Positions 1 to 10,358 of a stretch of 64,000 nucleotides of DNA are shown here, one piece after another. The stretch spans positions 13,161,912-13,225,911 of the forward strand of contig CM043965.1 of the NCBI GenBank assembly GCA_014529385.2, in the 5' to 3' direction. Under the pieces are notes generated by a model. That model did no database searches. It saw only the letters and a program-made list of their open reading frames with translations, and was not told the DNA's origin. Source of the DNA: Adiantum capillus-veneris. Its lineage: Eukaryota > Streptophyta > Polypodiopsida > Polypodiales > Pteridaceae. Positions within the stretch are counted from its first letter, which is position 1; the number at the start of each line of letters is the position of its first letter. The position numbers and the translations under genes were made by a program.

Positions 1-3000
1 CAAGATCAAGATGATTAAAGAACCATCGTTCAATATTTTTGTGTATAAGCAGTGATCCTCTTGACTTCTAATGTAACTCTGAGACTGCATGAATTTGTCG
101 AATTTTTGATACCATTGCCTTGAACCTTGCTTGAGGCCATAGAGTGCCTTTTTAAGTCTACAAACCAATTCTGTCCTCGTTGGTTTTTGGGTTTCACGTA
201 CGAATCCCTCTGGTTGTTTCATGTAGACATCTTCATCTAGATCCCCGTGAAGAAATGATGTGTTCACATCCATTTGGACAAGTTCCATTTCCTGGATAGC
301 AACCAAGCTAAGCACGATGCGAAGTGTAGTCATCTTGACTACTGGAGAGAAAATCTCATCAAAATCCACACCTTTTTGTTGCTTGAAACCCTTGGCAACT
401 AGACGAGCCTTGTATCTAAGCTCGGGATCTTCCGTTGTATACTTCTTCTTGTATACCCACTTGCAAGGTAAAAGATTTTTTCCTTTTGGTAATTCAACCA
501 AATCCCATGTCTCATTTGCCACAATCGAATTGTATTCTGATTGCATAGCCTGCTCCCACTTAACGCTATCATCCATTTGTATAGCTTCTTTGTAGCAGGT
601 TGGCTCTCCACTGTCAGTGACCAAAATGTGGTGTATACCCGACTCAAACCGCTCGGGCGCACGTGATACTCTCTCAGAGCGTCTCAGTGCCTGACTGCTG
701 GACTCCGCTCTCTCCGGAGCAATAGTAGTATCTTGCACTTGAGGAGTGGGTGCAACACTACTGAACTGAGTTGGTTCAGAGGCTACATCCTCAAAACAAA
801 CACGTTTGTATTCAACATCTTTGATGGGCTTCTTGTGCATTTTTGATTCATTGAAAATCACATGTGAGCTACGAATGACTTTGTTTGATTCTGGGTGCCA
901 GAGACGATATCCCATCTTGCCGTGTGCACCATAGCCAATAAAGATGCATTTGTGTGATCTGGGATCTAACTTCCGATGAAGTTCTTTGGACACATGTGCA
1001 TATGCCTCACATCCAAATACACGTAAATGCTCATAGCTTGGCCTTTTGCCAGTCCATAATTCCTCTGGAATTTTGAAATTCAAAGGAGAACTAGGTGACC
1101 TGTTGATGATGTGCACTGCTGTCAGAACAGCTTCCCCCCAAAACTCTGGAGTAAGCTTCGCCATAGACATCATAGAGACAACTCGCTCTTGAATCATATG
1201 ATTCATTCTTTCAGCTATCCCATTTTGTGCAGGCGTGTATGGAGCAGTAAACTGCCGCCGAATGCCTTTTCTATTGCAAAAATCCTTGAACTCTGTGGAG
1301 ACGTATTCTCCACCATTGTCCGTGCGAAAAGCTTTGAGCTTTGTTCCTGATTGGTTCTCAACCATGGCGACGAATTTTTGGAATGTCGAAAAAACTTCTT
1401 CCTTACGCTTAAGGAGATACACCCACACCTTTCTGGTAGAATCATCTATGAACGTGAGAAAGTAGTTCGCCCCCCCTAGAGTTTTATGTGGCATTGGACC
1501 ACACAAATCACTGTGCACCAAGTCTAGAGGTTCGCCTAGTTTCTTATTCAATGGCAAAGATGTCAATCTAGTCTGTTTGCCATACAGACAATGCTCACAC
1601 AATGGAAAGTCCGTGTAATCTAACACAGGTAAGTAGCCAAAATGCTGAAGTGTTTTCATTTCCTTTTGGCTAATATGCCCTAGCCGGCTATGCCACAACT
1701 CAGGAGACGGCAGCTCGGCAACATAGATAGAGTGTTCGTCGACACTCGAAACAAACAAAGAGTACAGGGATCCGTTTTTATTGCCTTTCATCATGATAAG
1801 GTTGTTCTTGCGGATCATCCAAGAACGATTACCAAAAACTGTAGTGTAGCCAAGGTCATCCAATTGCCCTATAGAAAGCAAGCTTTTCGTAAGCTTGGGC
1901 ACATGTCTGACATTCTGTAACACAAAAGTAGTGCCATTATGCATCTGAAGTTTCACATCACCAATGCCAATAATGTCAAGCTCATAGGAATCACCAAGCT
2001 TGACTATTCCATGCATGGATGCATAAGAGAAAAACCACTCTCTATGCGGTGTGACATGAAAACTTGCACCAGAATCAAGGATCCAATTCAGTGCATAACC
2101 CTCATCCTGTGCAACCAAAGCATCTGAAGTGAGATCTGAAGTGAAAATGAGAACATCTGAGGCATCTGCTGTCACCTCGGGATGAATCTCTGTGGGCATA
2201 ATGAGCATCACTGGAGGAGGAGCATCCTCTACTGCAGTGATAGGTATGGGAGACTCAACAATATTGAGCTCCTCAATCTTTACTGTACTTTTGCCTTTGC
2301 CAGAATTATCCTTTTGCATGTTTTTCTGATCTCTTAGGAAACTACGACAATCCTTTTTGTAATGACCCTTCTTGTGGCAATAGTAACACTCGACATTTCT
2401 GGCATTGCGGTCTCTACTTTGGTTCCTGTGTCTGCTAGGACTACGAGGATTTCGCTCTCTACTTCTACTTTTGTATTTGTTCCTGTCACGGCCTCTTGCC
2501 TTTGTTGAACTGCCAGCCATATATGCATCTCCATGACTAGCATTATCGAGAGATTTACGACGAATCTCTTCAGTGAGCAACGCATCTGTGACAGCATTGA
2601 ACTCTAACTTGCCATTCGGAGCTGAATTGCTAATGGTTGTGCAAAAGATATCCCATGAACTGGGTAGAGAGCATAACAAGAAGATAGATTTGAGTTCATC
2701 GTCAAACTCCTTAAAGCCCTGAGATGTCAACTGACTGAATAAGGAGTTGAACTCATTTAAATGACTGGAAACTGTGCTACCTTCTTTCGTGTTGAGCTTC
2801 ATAAGCTTTTTCATGAGAAAAACTTTGTTGGATGCACTTTTGCTCTCCCATGCTGAACATAAGCTATCCCAAAGTTCCTCGGTTGTTTTCTTCCCGATGA
2901 TAGTGAAGAAGACTGACTCGGCTAGATGTAGACGTATCGTAGCCATGGATTTTGCATCCAAAAGCTCCCATTGAGCTTGTGTATAATCATCATCCTCTGC

Positions 3001-3129
3001 GCGCTCTTTCAACGGTTCTGAGAGGCCTTTATTTATCAAAACATCTTTCATGCGCTCTTTCCACATGGTGAAGTTGCTGCCATCGAACTTCCGAATGAAA
3101 TCCTCCTCCTTTTCTGAAGAAGAAGCCAT
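1..3129 (-). CDS. Ty1/copia gag-pol polyprotein, uninterrupted, 3' end outside window
   Basis: I read 1043 codons from ATG at 3129 to the window edge without a stop or frameshift. Domains in order: gag; CCHC zinc knuckle (CYYCHKKGHYKKDC) at about residues 248-261; aspartic protease centred on the DSGAS motif near 352; GAG-pre-integrase with an LWHSRLGH motif near 480; integrase catalytic D541, D604 and E640 in exact D-D-35-E spacing; start of the copia reverse transcriptase (VQMDVNTSFLHGDL near 954). The YVDD active site and RNase H lie beyond base 1. The protein would package element RNA, copy it and integrate the cDNA. The intact frame suggests a young or selected copy. The start was chosen because it opens with MASSSEKEEDF, a usual copia gag beginning. 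Confidence 0.95.
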   Translation of the reverse strand, partial: MASSSEKEEDFIRKFDGSNFTMWKERMKDVLINKGLSEPLKERAEDDDYTQAQWELLDAKSMATIRLHLAESVFFTIIGKKTTEELWDSLCSAWESKSASNKVFLMKKLMKLNTKEGSTVSSHLNEFNSLFSQLTSQGFKEFDDELKSIFLLCSLPSSWDIFCTTISNSAPNGKLEFNAVTDALLTEEIRRKSLDNASHGDAYMAGSSTKARGRDRNKYKSRSRERNPRSPSRHRNQSRDRNARNVECYYCHKKGHYKKDCRSFLRDQKNMQKDNSGKGKSTVKIEELNIVESPIPITAVEDAPPPVMLIMPTEIHPEVTADASDVLIFTSDLTSDALVAQDEGYALNWILDSGASFHVTPHREWFFSYASMHGIVKLGDSYELDIIGIGDVKLQMHNGTTFVLQNVRHVPKLTKSLLSIGQLDDLGYTTVFGNRSWMIRKNNLIMMKGNKNGSLYSLFVSSVDEHSIYVAELPSPELWHSRLGHISQKEMKTLQHFGYLPVLDYTDFPLCEHCLYGKQTRLTSLPLNKKLGEPLDLVHSDLCGPMPHKTLGGANYFLTFIDDSTRKVWVYLLKRKEEVFSTFQKFVAMVENQSGTKLKAFRTDNGGEYVSTEFKDFCNRKGIRRQFTAPYTPAQNGIAERMNHMIQERVVSMMSMAKLTPEFWGEAVLTAVHIINRSPSSPLNFKIPEELWTGKRPSYEHLRVFGCEAYAHVSKELHRKLDPRSHKCIFIGYGAHGKMGYRLWHPESNKVIRSSHVIFNESKMHKKPIKDVEYKRVCFEDVASEPTQFSSVAPTPQVQDTTIAPERAESSSQALRRSERVSRAPERFESGIHHILVTDSGEPTCYKEAIQMDDSVKWEQAMQSEYNSIVANETWDLVELPKGKNLLPCKWVYKKKYTTEDPELRYKARLVAKGFKQQKGVDFDEIFSPVVKMTTLRIVLSLVAIQEMELVQMDVNTSFLHGDLDEDVYMKQPEGFVRETQKPTRTELVCRLKKALYGLKQGSRQWYQKFDKFMQSQSYIRSQEDHCLYTKILNDGSLIILIL

Positions 3130-3345
3130 CGTTGATAAGAGGGTTTGAGAGGTGCCAAACTATGGCGAGACGCTGTAGAAATTTGGGCAGAGTAACCTTT
3201 GTATCGGGAGTAAAATCTCAACCGAAATAGACTCAAAAGTGCCAACTATGGAAGGCACGACTCGCGGGAAGTAAATCCGGCAGAGTCTCCTTTGCGACAC
3301 AATTGGGTTTTGGCCGCCCAATTTGATTGTGGACTCACTAGTGGT
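3130..3345 (-). repeat. Leader of the copia element with an internal near-duplication
   Basis: Between the copia start codon and the truncated family X gag lies about 215 bp. Read on the minus strand it contains two diverged copies of a segment of roughly 95 bp, each with ACTCTGCC, then CCATAGT and TGGCAC. I could not find a convincing 5' LTR end or a standard initiator-tRNA primer-binding site. The leader may be truncated, or the LTR may be unusually short. Confidence 0.4.
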
Positions 3346-5056
3346 TGAAGAGGTACTACTCGTTCCCTGATCTGTGTCTTCATTCACCTCTCCATATGCC
3401 TTGCATTTATCTACCAGATACAACGCCTCTTTCATGACTTGCTCAAAAGTTACACACGCCTTTAAGTGCAAGTCCTTTTTGAGCGTGTCATTTTGTAATC
3501 CTTCTATAAAAAGGACTGATAGTCTTTCATCCTGAGGTAGTTCTCGAGCAGGGCATCCTTCTATGTTACTTGAAACAAAGCGATGCTTCTTTCACCTTTT
3601 CTTTTTCCTTTTGTCTAAATGCATAGATCTGGGAGACAGTATTATGCTTGATTCCTCTCTTTGAGAATTCCTCAGCGAACTCTCGGAGAAGTTGCTCAAT
3701 ACTTGGGGATTCCAAGCTGTTTAATGGTTGGAACCAGCTCAAAGTAGTCCCTTCTAACGTCAACCCAAATCCTTTATATTGAGTATGGAAATCAGTTACT
3801 TGTTCCGATCTCAACACTTGTTTGAAGATAAAAACATGGGCATACAGATCTCCCGATCCACTATATTTTTTGGGTACGCATTTTGCCACTTGATATGGTC
3901 GCATACGTCTGCACTGCGCAACCATTCTTATAACACCTGGCCCTCCTGGCGTGGTTTCTCTAGGTTCATAATCTCCTCTTGGCACTACCAGTGGTATCCT
4001 ATTTGCTATACGTTCGTAAAGTCAATCTCGTGTAATAGTCGGAGGGATTCTAGTGGTGTAAGTCACGTCAAGAGCAGTACTGCCCCTGTGTGTGTTTATG
4101 AAAGCCCTAGACCCCGTTGATCCTAAAGGCCCTGTGTTTGGGACTCGTTTATGTCCAAAAGAATCTTCCACCCTGGTTCTCACTGGCCTCATATGTGCAG
4201 TCTCAGGTCTCGTGTGAGTAGTCGTGGTTTTCACCTCTTCCGGATTTACATAGTATTGGTGGAGTGGTCCCCCAAAATATGTATATCTCTCTAACTCCTT
4301 ACGATCCATAGGAGAGTACTTTTGGTCATACTTGTCTATCATGACCCCTGAATACTTCTCCCTTTCATGTACATAAACACTTTTTTTTTTTTGGTCGGTC
4401 AGTTCCTTGATGTGGGGTTCGTCACATCTATAATAGAGTGTTTGTTCTCCATTATTAAACTTATACAGCCCCACATACGTGTTGTCTGTATTAAGACTCT
4501 TTGTCTCATTGGTGCATCTGAGCACTGTATTTTGCTTATCCATCTTGGGTGGCTCATCTACCAGCTCGTGATCTACCTTGTCCTTGGTGCCAGTCATCCC
4601 CTACTTATCCACAATAAAGGGGTTATGAACCACTAGGTACATCATTCCCTCTGTGTTGAAAGATCTATCCCCTTCATAATCAACATCTAGAAGATCTTTG
4701 AACTCACTCGACTTATTTTCCAACTTAACACAGTAGCAGTCCATTCCATCCTTATAGATTTTGGCCTTAAGCACATTTTCAAATTGAAACTTCAAATACA
4801 TAAGTTTTACATCAGATGCAGGGCTAGAAGGACCTGCCCCCATTGAAGTTGTTCCCTTCGGGTTCAACTTGTTAGAATCTTCAGTCATGAGGATGTATGA
4901 TCTTTCTGACGAAGTGTCAGAGAAGCTCTCCTCTAAAATGGGTTCTAAGGGCTGCGATGGTCTTTGATTCACGCTTCCTTCAGTCGGGTGATTGCTCCCT
5001 TGGTCCAAGACGTTGGGATTCCTATTCTGGTACAATCTTCCTGATCGCAAATTCAT
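3345..5056 (-). pseudogene. Broken gag of LTR retrotransposon family X
   Basis: The reading frame starts at ATG 5056 (MNLRSGR, a typical gypsy gag opening). It continues in one frame to about 3568, interrupted by TAG at 4601-4603 and TGA at 4022-4024. A one-base shift near 3568 then moves the rest into another frame. The N-terminal part (about 5056-4020) contains the phrases AKIYKDGMD, VHNPFIVDK and YFGGPLHQYYV. The C-terminal part (3985-3400) is a retrotransposon gag core followed by a KEALYLVDKC segment. The related copy near 48.7 kb has Trp where TAG 4601 sits, so that stop is a point mutation. The gag end is replaced by the copia element at about 3345. I do not recognise the N-terminal module. 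Confidence 0.7.
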
Positions 5057-5816
5057 GAAGAATTGGTATTGCAAAATCCAAACCAGGTTACCTCATTAGC
5101 TAGCTGAATTCCTTGGTTGATCTTACTTGTCGATTAGTATCCTCTAGTATCTACAACCTGTAAAAAATGCTTGATAGCTATGAGCTTACAGCCGTTCCTG
5201 TTAGTTCTTGGCTTTCAATCGACTAAATCTAGCTAGGTTTCTCAATAGCACACAATTCCTCACACAACATGAACAATTTAGGTTCAATTTCAATTTTGAA
5301 AGAGCCACAGGGTCCTGTGGACTAGCTTCAGCTCATTCCCACCTTTTTCCTTTTAGAATATTTAAATTCCTTTTTCTTTAGTATTATTAAAGTTATCTAG
5401 TTCTCTTGCAAGAAATCACATATACTTCTTCAAGCACATCCCTATCCTCATCACAAGACTCGGGTACCATGTTTCCTGTGCCACGTGTGGAGGCGGCGTC
5501 TTTACACAATTCCCAATCGTTACTTTTTTAAATCTTATTTGGGAAAGATTTAAAGAAATTATTCTACTTTATGGTCCTTTTAGATAAATAATCCAAGAAG
5601 CAGAGCAACTATCTCGGCGATGAGGGGGCTTATTTCTTTGTCCAAATTACTATGTACGTGATAAGCCAGTCAAGACAAGCTTTTTTTGGCTCCACTATCT
5701 GCTCCCAAAGAGCTAACAAGGTTGTATATCACTGATATCTATCTTTCAATACATTCCATTTCTTGTCCAAAACACAATGAATAGGGAGAGATTCATTGAA
5801 AGCCGGGATAGGCCAA
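5057..5816. other. Non-coding stretch, probable leader/LTR remains of family X
   Basis: No credible ORF on either strand. By position it should be the 5' leader and LTR of the minus-strand family X element, but I could not find LTR ends or a primer-binding site. Confidence 0.35.
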
Positions 5817-5841
5817 GGGGGGGGGGGGGGGGGGGGGGGGG
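5817..5841 (+). repeat. Poly-G tract, 25 G
   Basis: An uninterrupted run of 25 G, just left of the foldback element. The apparent minus-strand polyproline ORF here is only this tract translated. Confidence 0.9.
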
Positions 5842-6005
5842 TGGTCCCTCCCATTCAAGAGCTTGAAGTTTTGGTTTATCTGTGCTTTGTAGTAGCCACC
5901 AGTCCTGCCGCCCCTCATGACTAAATGACACTTCTAGATTCACAAGGGATCTATGGCCCAAAAGAGGCGTCACATTACGGGGCTAAATCTAACCGTTGGA
6001 TCTTG

Positions 6006-6160
6006 ATGTGAACTATATGTGAACTTGAAAAATGTGAGCTACATGTGAACTTCATATAATGAACTCAATGTGAACTCAAAGAATTTCGTGAACTAGAGCT
6101 TTACAATGTGAACTTGTTGTGAACTACATGTGAACTCAATGTGAACTACTATGACGGGGT
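6006..6160 (+). repeat. Cluster of TGTGAACT-type short repeats
   Basis: About ten irregularly spaced copies of ATGTGAACT or near variants (GTGAACT, TGTGAGCT) occur within 150 bp. They fill the left interior of the foldback element. Confidence 0.7.
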
Positions 6161-6204
6161 GCGCCGAGTTATGAATATAAACAAGCATTATGGTGTGATC
6201 ATCA

Positions 6205-6300
6205 AAACGCGCACGCTAGCGTGATGGTAAGACATTGGACTTGGGAAGGAGAGGTTGTGTGTTCGAGTACTTGGAAAACCCTGAGCTTTCCTTTTTCCCT
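6205..6300 (+). mobile_element. tRNA-derived SINE-like sequence
   Basis: TAGCGTGATGG at 6217-6227 resembles an internal RNA polymerase III A box. GTGTTCGAGTAC at 6259-6270 resembles a B box. The spacing of about 42 bp and the intervening GGTAAGACATTGGACTTGGGA fit plant SINE heads. No poly-A or T-rich tail is obvious, and the sequence lies inside the foldback element, so it may be a captured head rather than a complete SINE. Confidence 0.45.
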
Positions 6301-6400
6301 TTCCCAAGGAATCCAATGGTTCATAATCATCGATCATCTCGCACCGTAGATCCCTTGTGTCAAAAGTAGTGTCATTTAGTCCTAACGTCCTGCCGCACCC

Positions 6401-6979
6401 AGACTTGAATTCTTTTTGAAAATAGATCCAATTGACTGTAGGACAAGCTGTATTCTAGAATAAGGATGAATTTAGATGGGCTGGCGATAGTAGAGAGTAC
6501 AACAGGGGTGCATGCATACTATGGAAAACCCCCATTGGCTGCAACAAAAGTGCATGGTTTTTGGGCCCAGCAGGCTTGTGGCGACCCCCCTCCCTTGGTA
6601 ATGCTTCTTTGTCGTCCTTTTGTTAGCGTGGGCCTCTCTCAGCAGAGCCCGCCATTTGTTTGCTTGAACTGTAGTGTTTCCATTGGTCCAATTCAGAAGT
6701 GGTGAGAGGATACCTCCACCCCTTGTGAACAGGGGGGAGTGGAAGCAGGTCAGCAAGCTCCCGTTGCCGCTGGCCCGTCTGAATCCACCCTAAGATTTGC
6801 TCTTGTTTTTCATATTTTTCTATGTGGGTCCCATATGGAGGCCCATGTTTTGATGCCAAGTTTGTGGAGAGATAAGGTAGGTTATATTTGATGTTTCTGC
6901 AAAATATCATGTTATGAGTAGGGGGTACCCAATTACATTAAATCAGAAATAATAGGAATCAAATGAGATACTATCAGGC
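6401..6979. other. No recognisable gene
   Basis: Short ORFs on both strands have no recognisable domain and overlap one another. I see nothing functional here. Confidence 0.5.
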
Positions 6980-7113
6980 GACGGTGATCGTGTGGACAAG
7001 GTTGCGGATAGATGAGCATATGCGTGTGGAGATGCACATGATTAAGGACGGTGGTCGTGTGGACAAGGCTACGGGTAGACGAGCAGACACATGGGGAGAT
7101 GCGCACGACTCAG
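6980..7113 (+). repeat. Tandem duplication, 67-bp period
   Basis: GACGGTGATCGTGTGGACAA at 6980 recurs as GACGGTGGTCGTGTGGACAA at 7047. Similarity continues through the GAGATG...CACGA part of each unit. A decayed third partial unit may follow. Confidence 0.7.
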
Positions 7114-8203
7114 GAGGAGGTGATGCACAGAGAGGTGGACTTGCGGTCGCTTTCTGTGTAGTCTGGTGCTATCGATACACATCAGCTTAGCCTGGTTGCT
7201 TGCTTGGTTACGGGAGACCAACTGATAGAATACATAGCAATTGTGATGGGTTCGATTGTGCCTTGTCCCTTTTATGTCAAGTCAAAAGGGAATCAAGAGG
7301 TACGAGAGCCTTCGTCTGAGTGGTAAGAAATGGAATCAAGAAGAATCTTGGAGCTAATTGAATAAAGTTATGAACCTACCAGTAGGGGGTACCTTAAAGT
7401 ATGTGGTCACGATCTTGGCAAAGGTCGAATTAAGGTGAATCTGCTGAGATTCTTCCCCGAAGGATTCACTTTATATACAAAATGAGACGCCACCTACGAG
7501 CGACTTTGATAAAACCTCTATATGTGACTCATATTAGGGAATATGACCCCCCCTTCTACGCTTTTACTAAAATCAAGAAAGAAAACTATCATACCCCTAT
7601 CTTATATATAACATTTATGTCTCAATGATGATCTAACTAAGTAAAACTAGTCAAAGAGTGTGTAGCATAGTGACAGGCAATGTACTAAGGAACCACTTCT
7701 ATTGATAACTAGATGTACCCTCAATGTTTCTTAGTTTGACTTTCAAACTATGTGCCCGATCAGCTTGCACTCTAGCTACTCATCCAATTTTGACATATCC
7801 AAAGCTGGTGTAAATCAACCCTTGACCTGCTCCAAATCAGACCTTATCTACGATTGGCTTGATGCAAAATTTGACGTGTGAACTGATAAAAAACTTTTTC
7901 AAAAGTCATCCAAGTTCTAGTACACATCGATGACCAATCGTTACAAGTAATCAACTTGGGGCAGGTCCACCTCCACCTAAATACGATACCCCCCTCCCTT
8001 ATTTTTAAGTTTGAGAGATAAATTATTGGGGGCCTGCCCCTAACTTATACGCTTATGTAACTTGTAAAAAAATACCCCTCCTCTGCACTTACATAGTGCG
8101 ATAAGTTTTCCATGGTGAATCCCTCGAGAATTCTTCATGGTAGGTCTCTTCTCTCAAGTTGATGGCATCTCTCTTTCGCATGCACCGCACACGTGGATCG
8201 ACG

Positions 8204-8205
<2 letters not shown>
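7114..8205. other. About 1.1 kb without a recognisable gene
   Basis: AT-rich, no long ORF, and no LTR or terminal repeat that I could pair. Possibly the upstream region of the aerolysin-like gene at its right end. Confidence 0.4.

Positions 8206-8251
<46 letters not shown>
8206..8251 (+). repeat. (TC)n microsatellite
   Basis: Pure TC dinucleotide tract of about 46 bp. Another TC tract lies about 60 bp further on. Confidence 0.95.
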
Positions 8252-8254
<3 letters not shown>

Positions 8255-8311
8255 CTCGCCGGTGGAACAGAAGGAACTTAGGCAAAAGCCATGGGCAACA
8301 GATCGAGAAGA

Positions 8312-8337
8312 TCTCTCTCTCTCTCTCTCTCTCTCTC
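8312..8337 (+). repeat. (TC)n microsatellite
   Basis: Pure TC tract of 26 bp upstream of the aerolysin-like gene. Confidence 0.95.
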
Positions 8338-8786
8338 AACAAGGACTGTAGGGGGTCCTAGTGATGGAGGAGACTGTGTGCGAGGTTTGATCGCTAGGGA
8401 TAGAGTGACGATATGATGGTGGAATCTCTAAAGAAATATTTTTTTAAAGAACGAACGAGCTACGCGCAGTGTTCAGGAAAAGTGTGCTTCAGCTTAGCCT
8501 TGAGCCGGTTGCAAAACCAAAGTAGCTGGTTGAGGGGAGGCCATAAAGGAGAGAATTTCGCTTAAAATACATGGGAAATAGTGTAATTTTGCAAAAATAC
8601 TGGCTAGTATTGTAAAATTTCCGGTTCAGATTAGGGATTTTTGTATGTTTGTGAAAATGATTTTTCTCAAACACACGACCAGCTAGCAAAAGACAGTACT
8701 GTGTACTGCACAAACACTGCAGCATTATTTTGGCAACGTGCAAAAGACACATTGCTAACTGGCGCGTCAATGTGCGTCACGCGTGC

Positions 8787-10285
8787 ATGCAGGAAGGGGA
8801 AATTCGGGTGCCCACTGGGCTGGGAGAAGTAGAGTGCTACGGCCGTGATCCGGACGGTGGAGTGGTGCGGAGGCTGGGTGTGTGGGTGGGAGCGTCTCGA
8901 TTCTTTCGCTTAATCGATGATCTTCTGCTTGCAGTCGGGAACAATATGCGTTCTGCAGGGCTTCGGCTCGTCACCAGCAGTGGGCGATGGTTCGAACCCC
9001 GGATAGCAATCCAAAATATCCTTTGCAGCGTCGCTATAGACCGCGTGGCGTCGGGTATACCCGTGGGCATCCATGGTAGAATGCTGAACGGGGAGATGAC
9101 CAATCTAGGATTTTACTTTCTGCTGCCCATCACAATGATGCGCATGAGCAACCTGCGCTACCCCACATTGGACGCGCTGGTGGGGCAGGGGATCCAGCCA
9201 CTGGCCGTGGTGGACTTCAGAGACGAGAATCACAGCGCGGTGATAGAGAAGGAATGGAGCAACTTGACCACCTACACCACCAGAGAGGACTCGTCCTTGT
9301 CGGAAGAGGAAGGCATGAATGTGTATGCGAGCGTGAGCGTGAGCGGGAACGCGCCCTTCATCTCCGTGGGAGCGGAAGCAGGCTGGTCAGCTACCTTTGA
9401 GAACGGCAGGGAGGTGATTGAAACCAAGGAGTGGACGAGGGGCGGTGTTCTCCCGCCGCGCCACTGGCTCACCTTCCACGTCACTACGGGGTAGGGAATG
9501 GTCCCCTGATGACCATTCCCCGTAATTTGTGCGACCCCTTGGCGACCAGCGGAGCCTGGGAGCCAATGGGGGGAGCACTAATTACGAAGGGAATGGTCAG
9601 TAGGGGACCATTCCCGGCCATCAAGTGTCCTTGGGAGGGGGGGCCAGTGAATTCTGCAAGGCAGAGGACTAAACGTGACAGGCGGAGGCTGGCTGCAACG
9701 AGCGCTGATTGGAGCTCAACCTCCACTGTCAATTTTTATGACGGCTGCTGAGCTGTCAAAGATCTGTCGACTGTTGCAAATATTCCGCTCAGTAACGGAG
9801 AGCAGATGTACGGCGCTCGTCGCATGCCCCCCGACCAAGGACCTTGACGTACAGAGGTAACATCTCGTTGCCCTACCAAGCCTCCATGGAGGTCACTCTT
9901 AACAACAATTTCATGTTTTCGTACCCCGTTAGCACCCGCTTCCACATCGTCATGGATTCCGGTTGCTTGGACGCCTCCAAAATTAGCAGCGTTATGCTTC
10001 AACACGCTACAACATGCTTCAAGGCTCTCTCTCCACCCAGCTCCTCCCCAGGTATAGTCGTCCTTTTCTCTCTAATTAAACACTCAGACTGGGCATTGAC
10101 TAACTCAGATAACTCCAAAGTAATTTTTGCTAAATTGGTGATTGAGTCACTATCCGCGTGTGTTATTTTTTTTGTTTTCGAAGTCGGGTAGGGCATGCCC
10201 GGCCGCTCCCCTCATACACCAAAAAGGTATACAAGAAGAACGACCAGGACTATGTCCCCAGAAACCGAAGGCAGACGCTGGTGTG

Positions 10286-10358
<73 letters not shown>

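Larger units (their letters stand above)
5901..6400. mobile_element. Foldback/MITE-like element, about 500 bp
   Basis: The left arm 5901-6003 and right arm 6308-6398 are imperfect inverted repeats. GACTAAATGACACT near 5919 pairs with AGTGTCATTTAGTC near 6368. CACAAGGGATCTA near 5941 pairs with TAGATCCCTTGTG near 6347. AACCGTTGGAT near 5991 pairs with ATCCAATGGTT near 6311. The interior has no coding capacity and holds a tRNA-like promoter and a run of TGTGAACT motifs. Non-autonomous DNA transposons have this shape. I saw no clear target-site duplication. Confidence 0.55.

Noticed and set aside
5746-5973. Minus-strand ORF with a polyproline run
   Set aside because: It is the poly-G tract read in antisense; no other coding signal.
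8137-8361. Ser-Leu and Arg-Glu repeat ORFs on both strands
   Set aside because: Direct translation of (TC)n microsatellites; the same applies at 10142-10398, 39590-39989 and 56128-56515.
8930-9010. A tRNA gene at the GGTTCGAACCCC word
   Set aside because: No acceptor stem, D-arm or anticodon arm could be folded around it; only the T-arm-like word is present.
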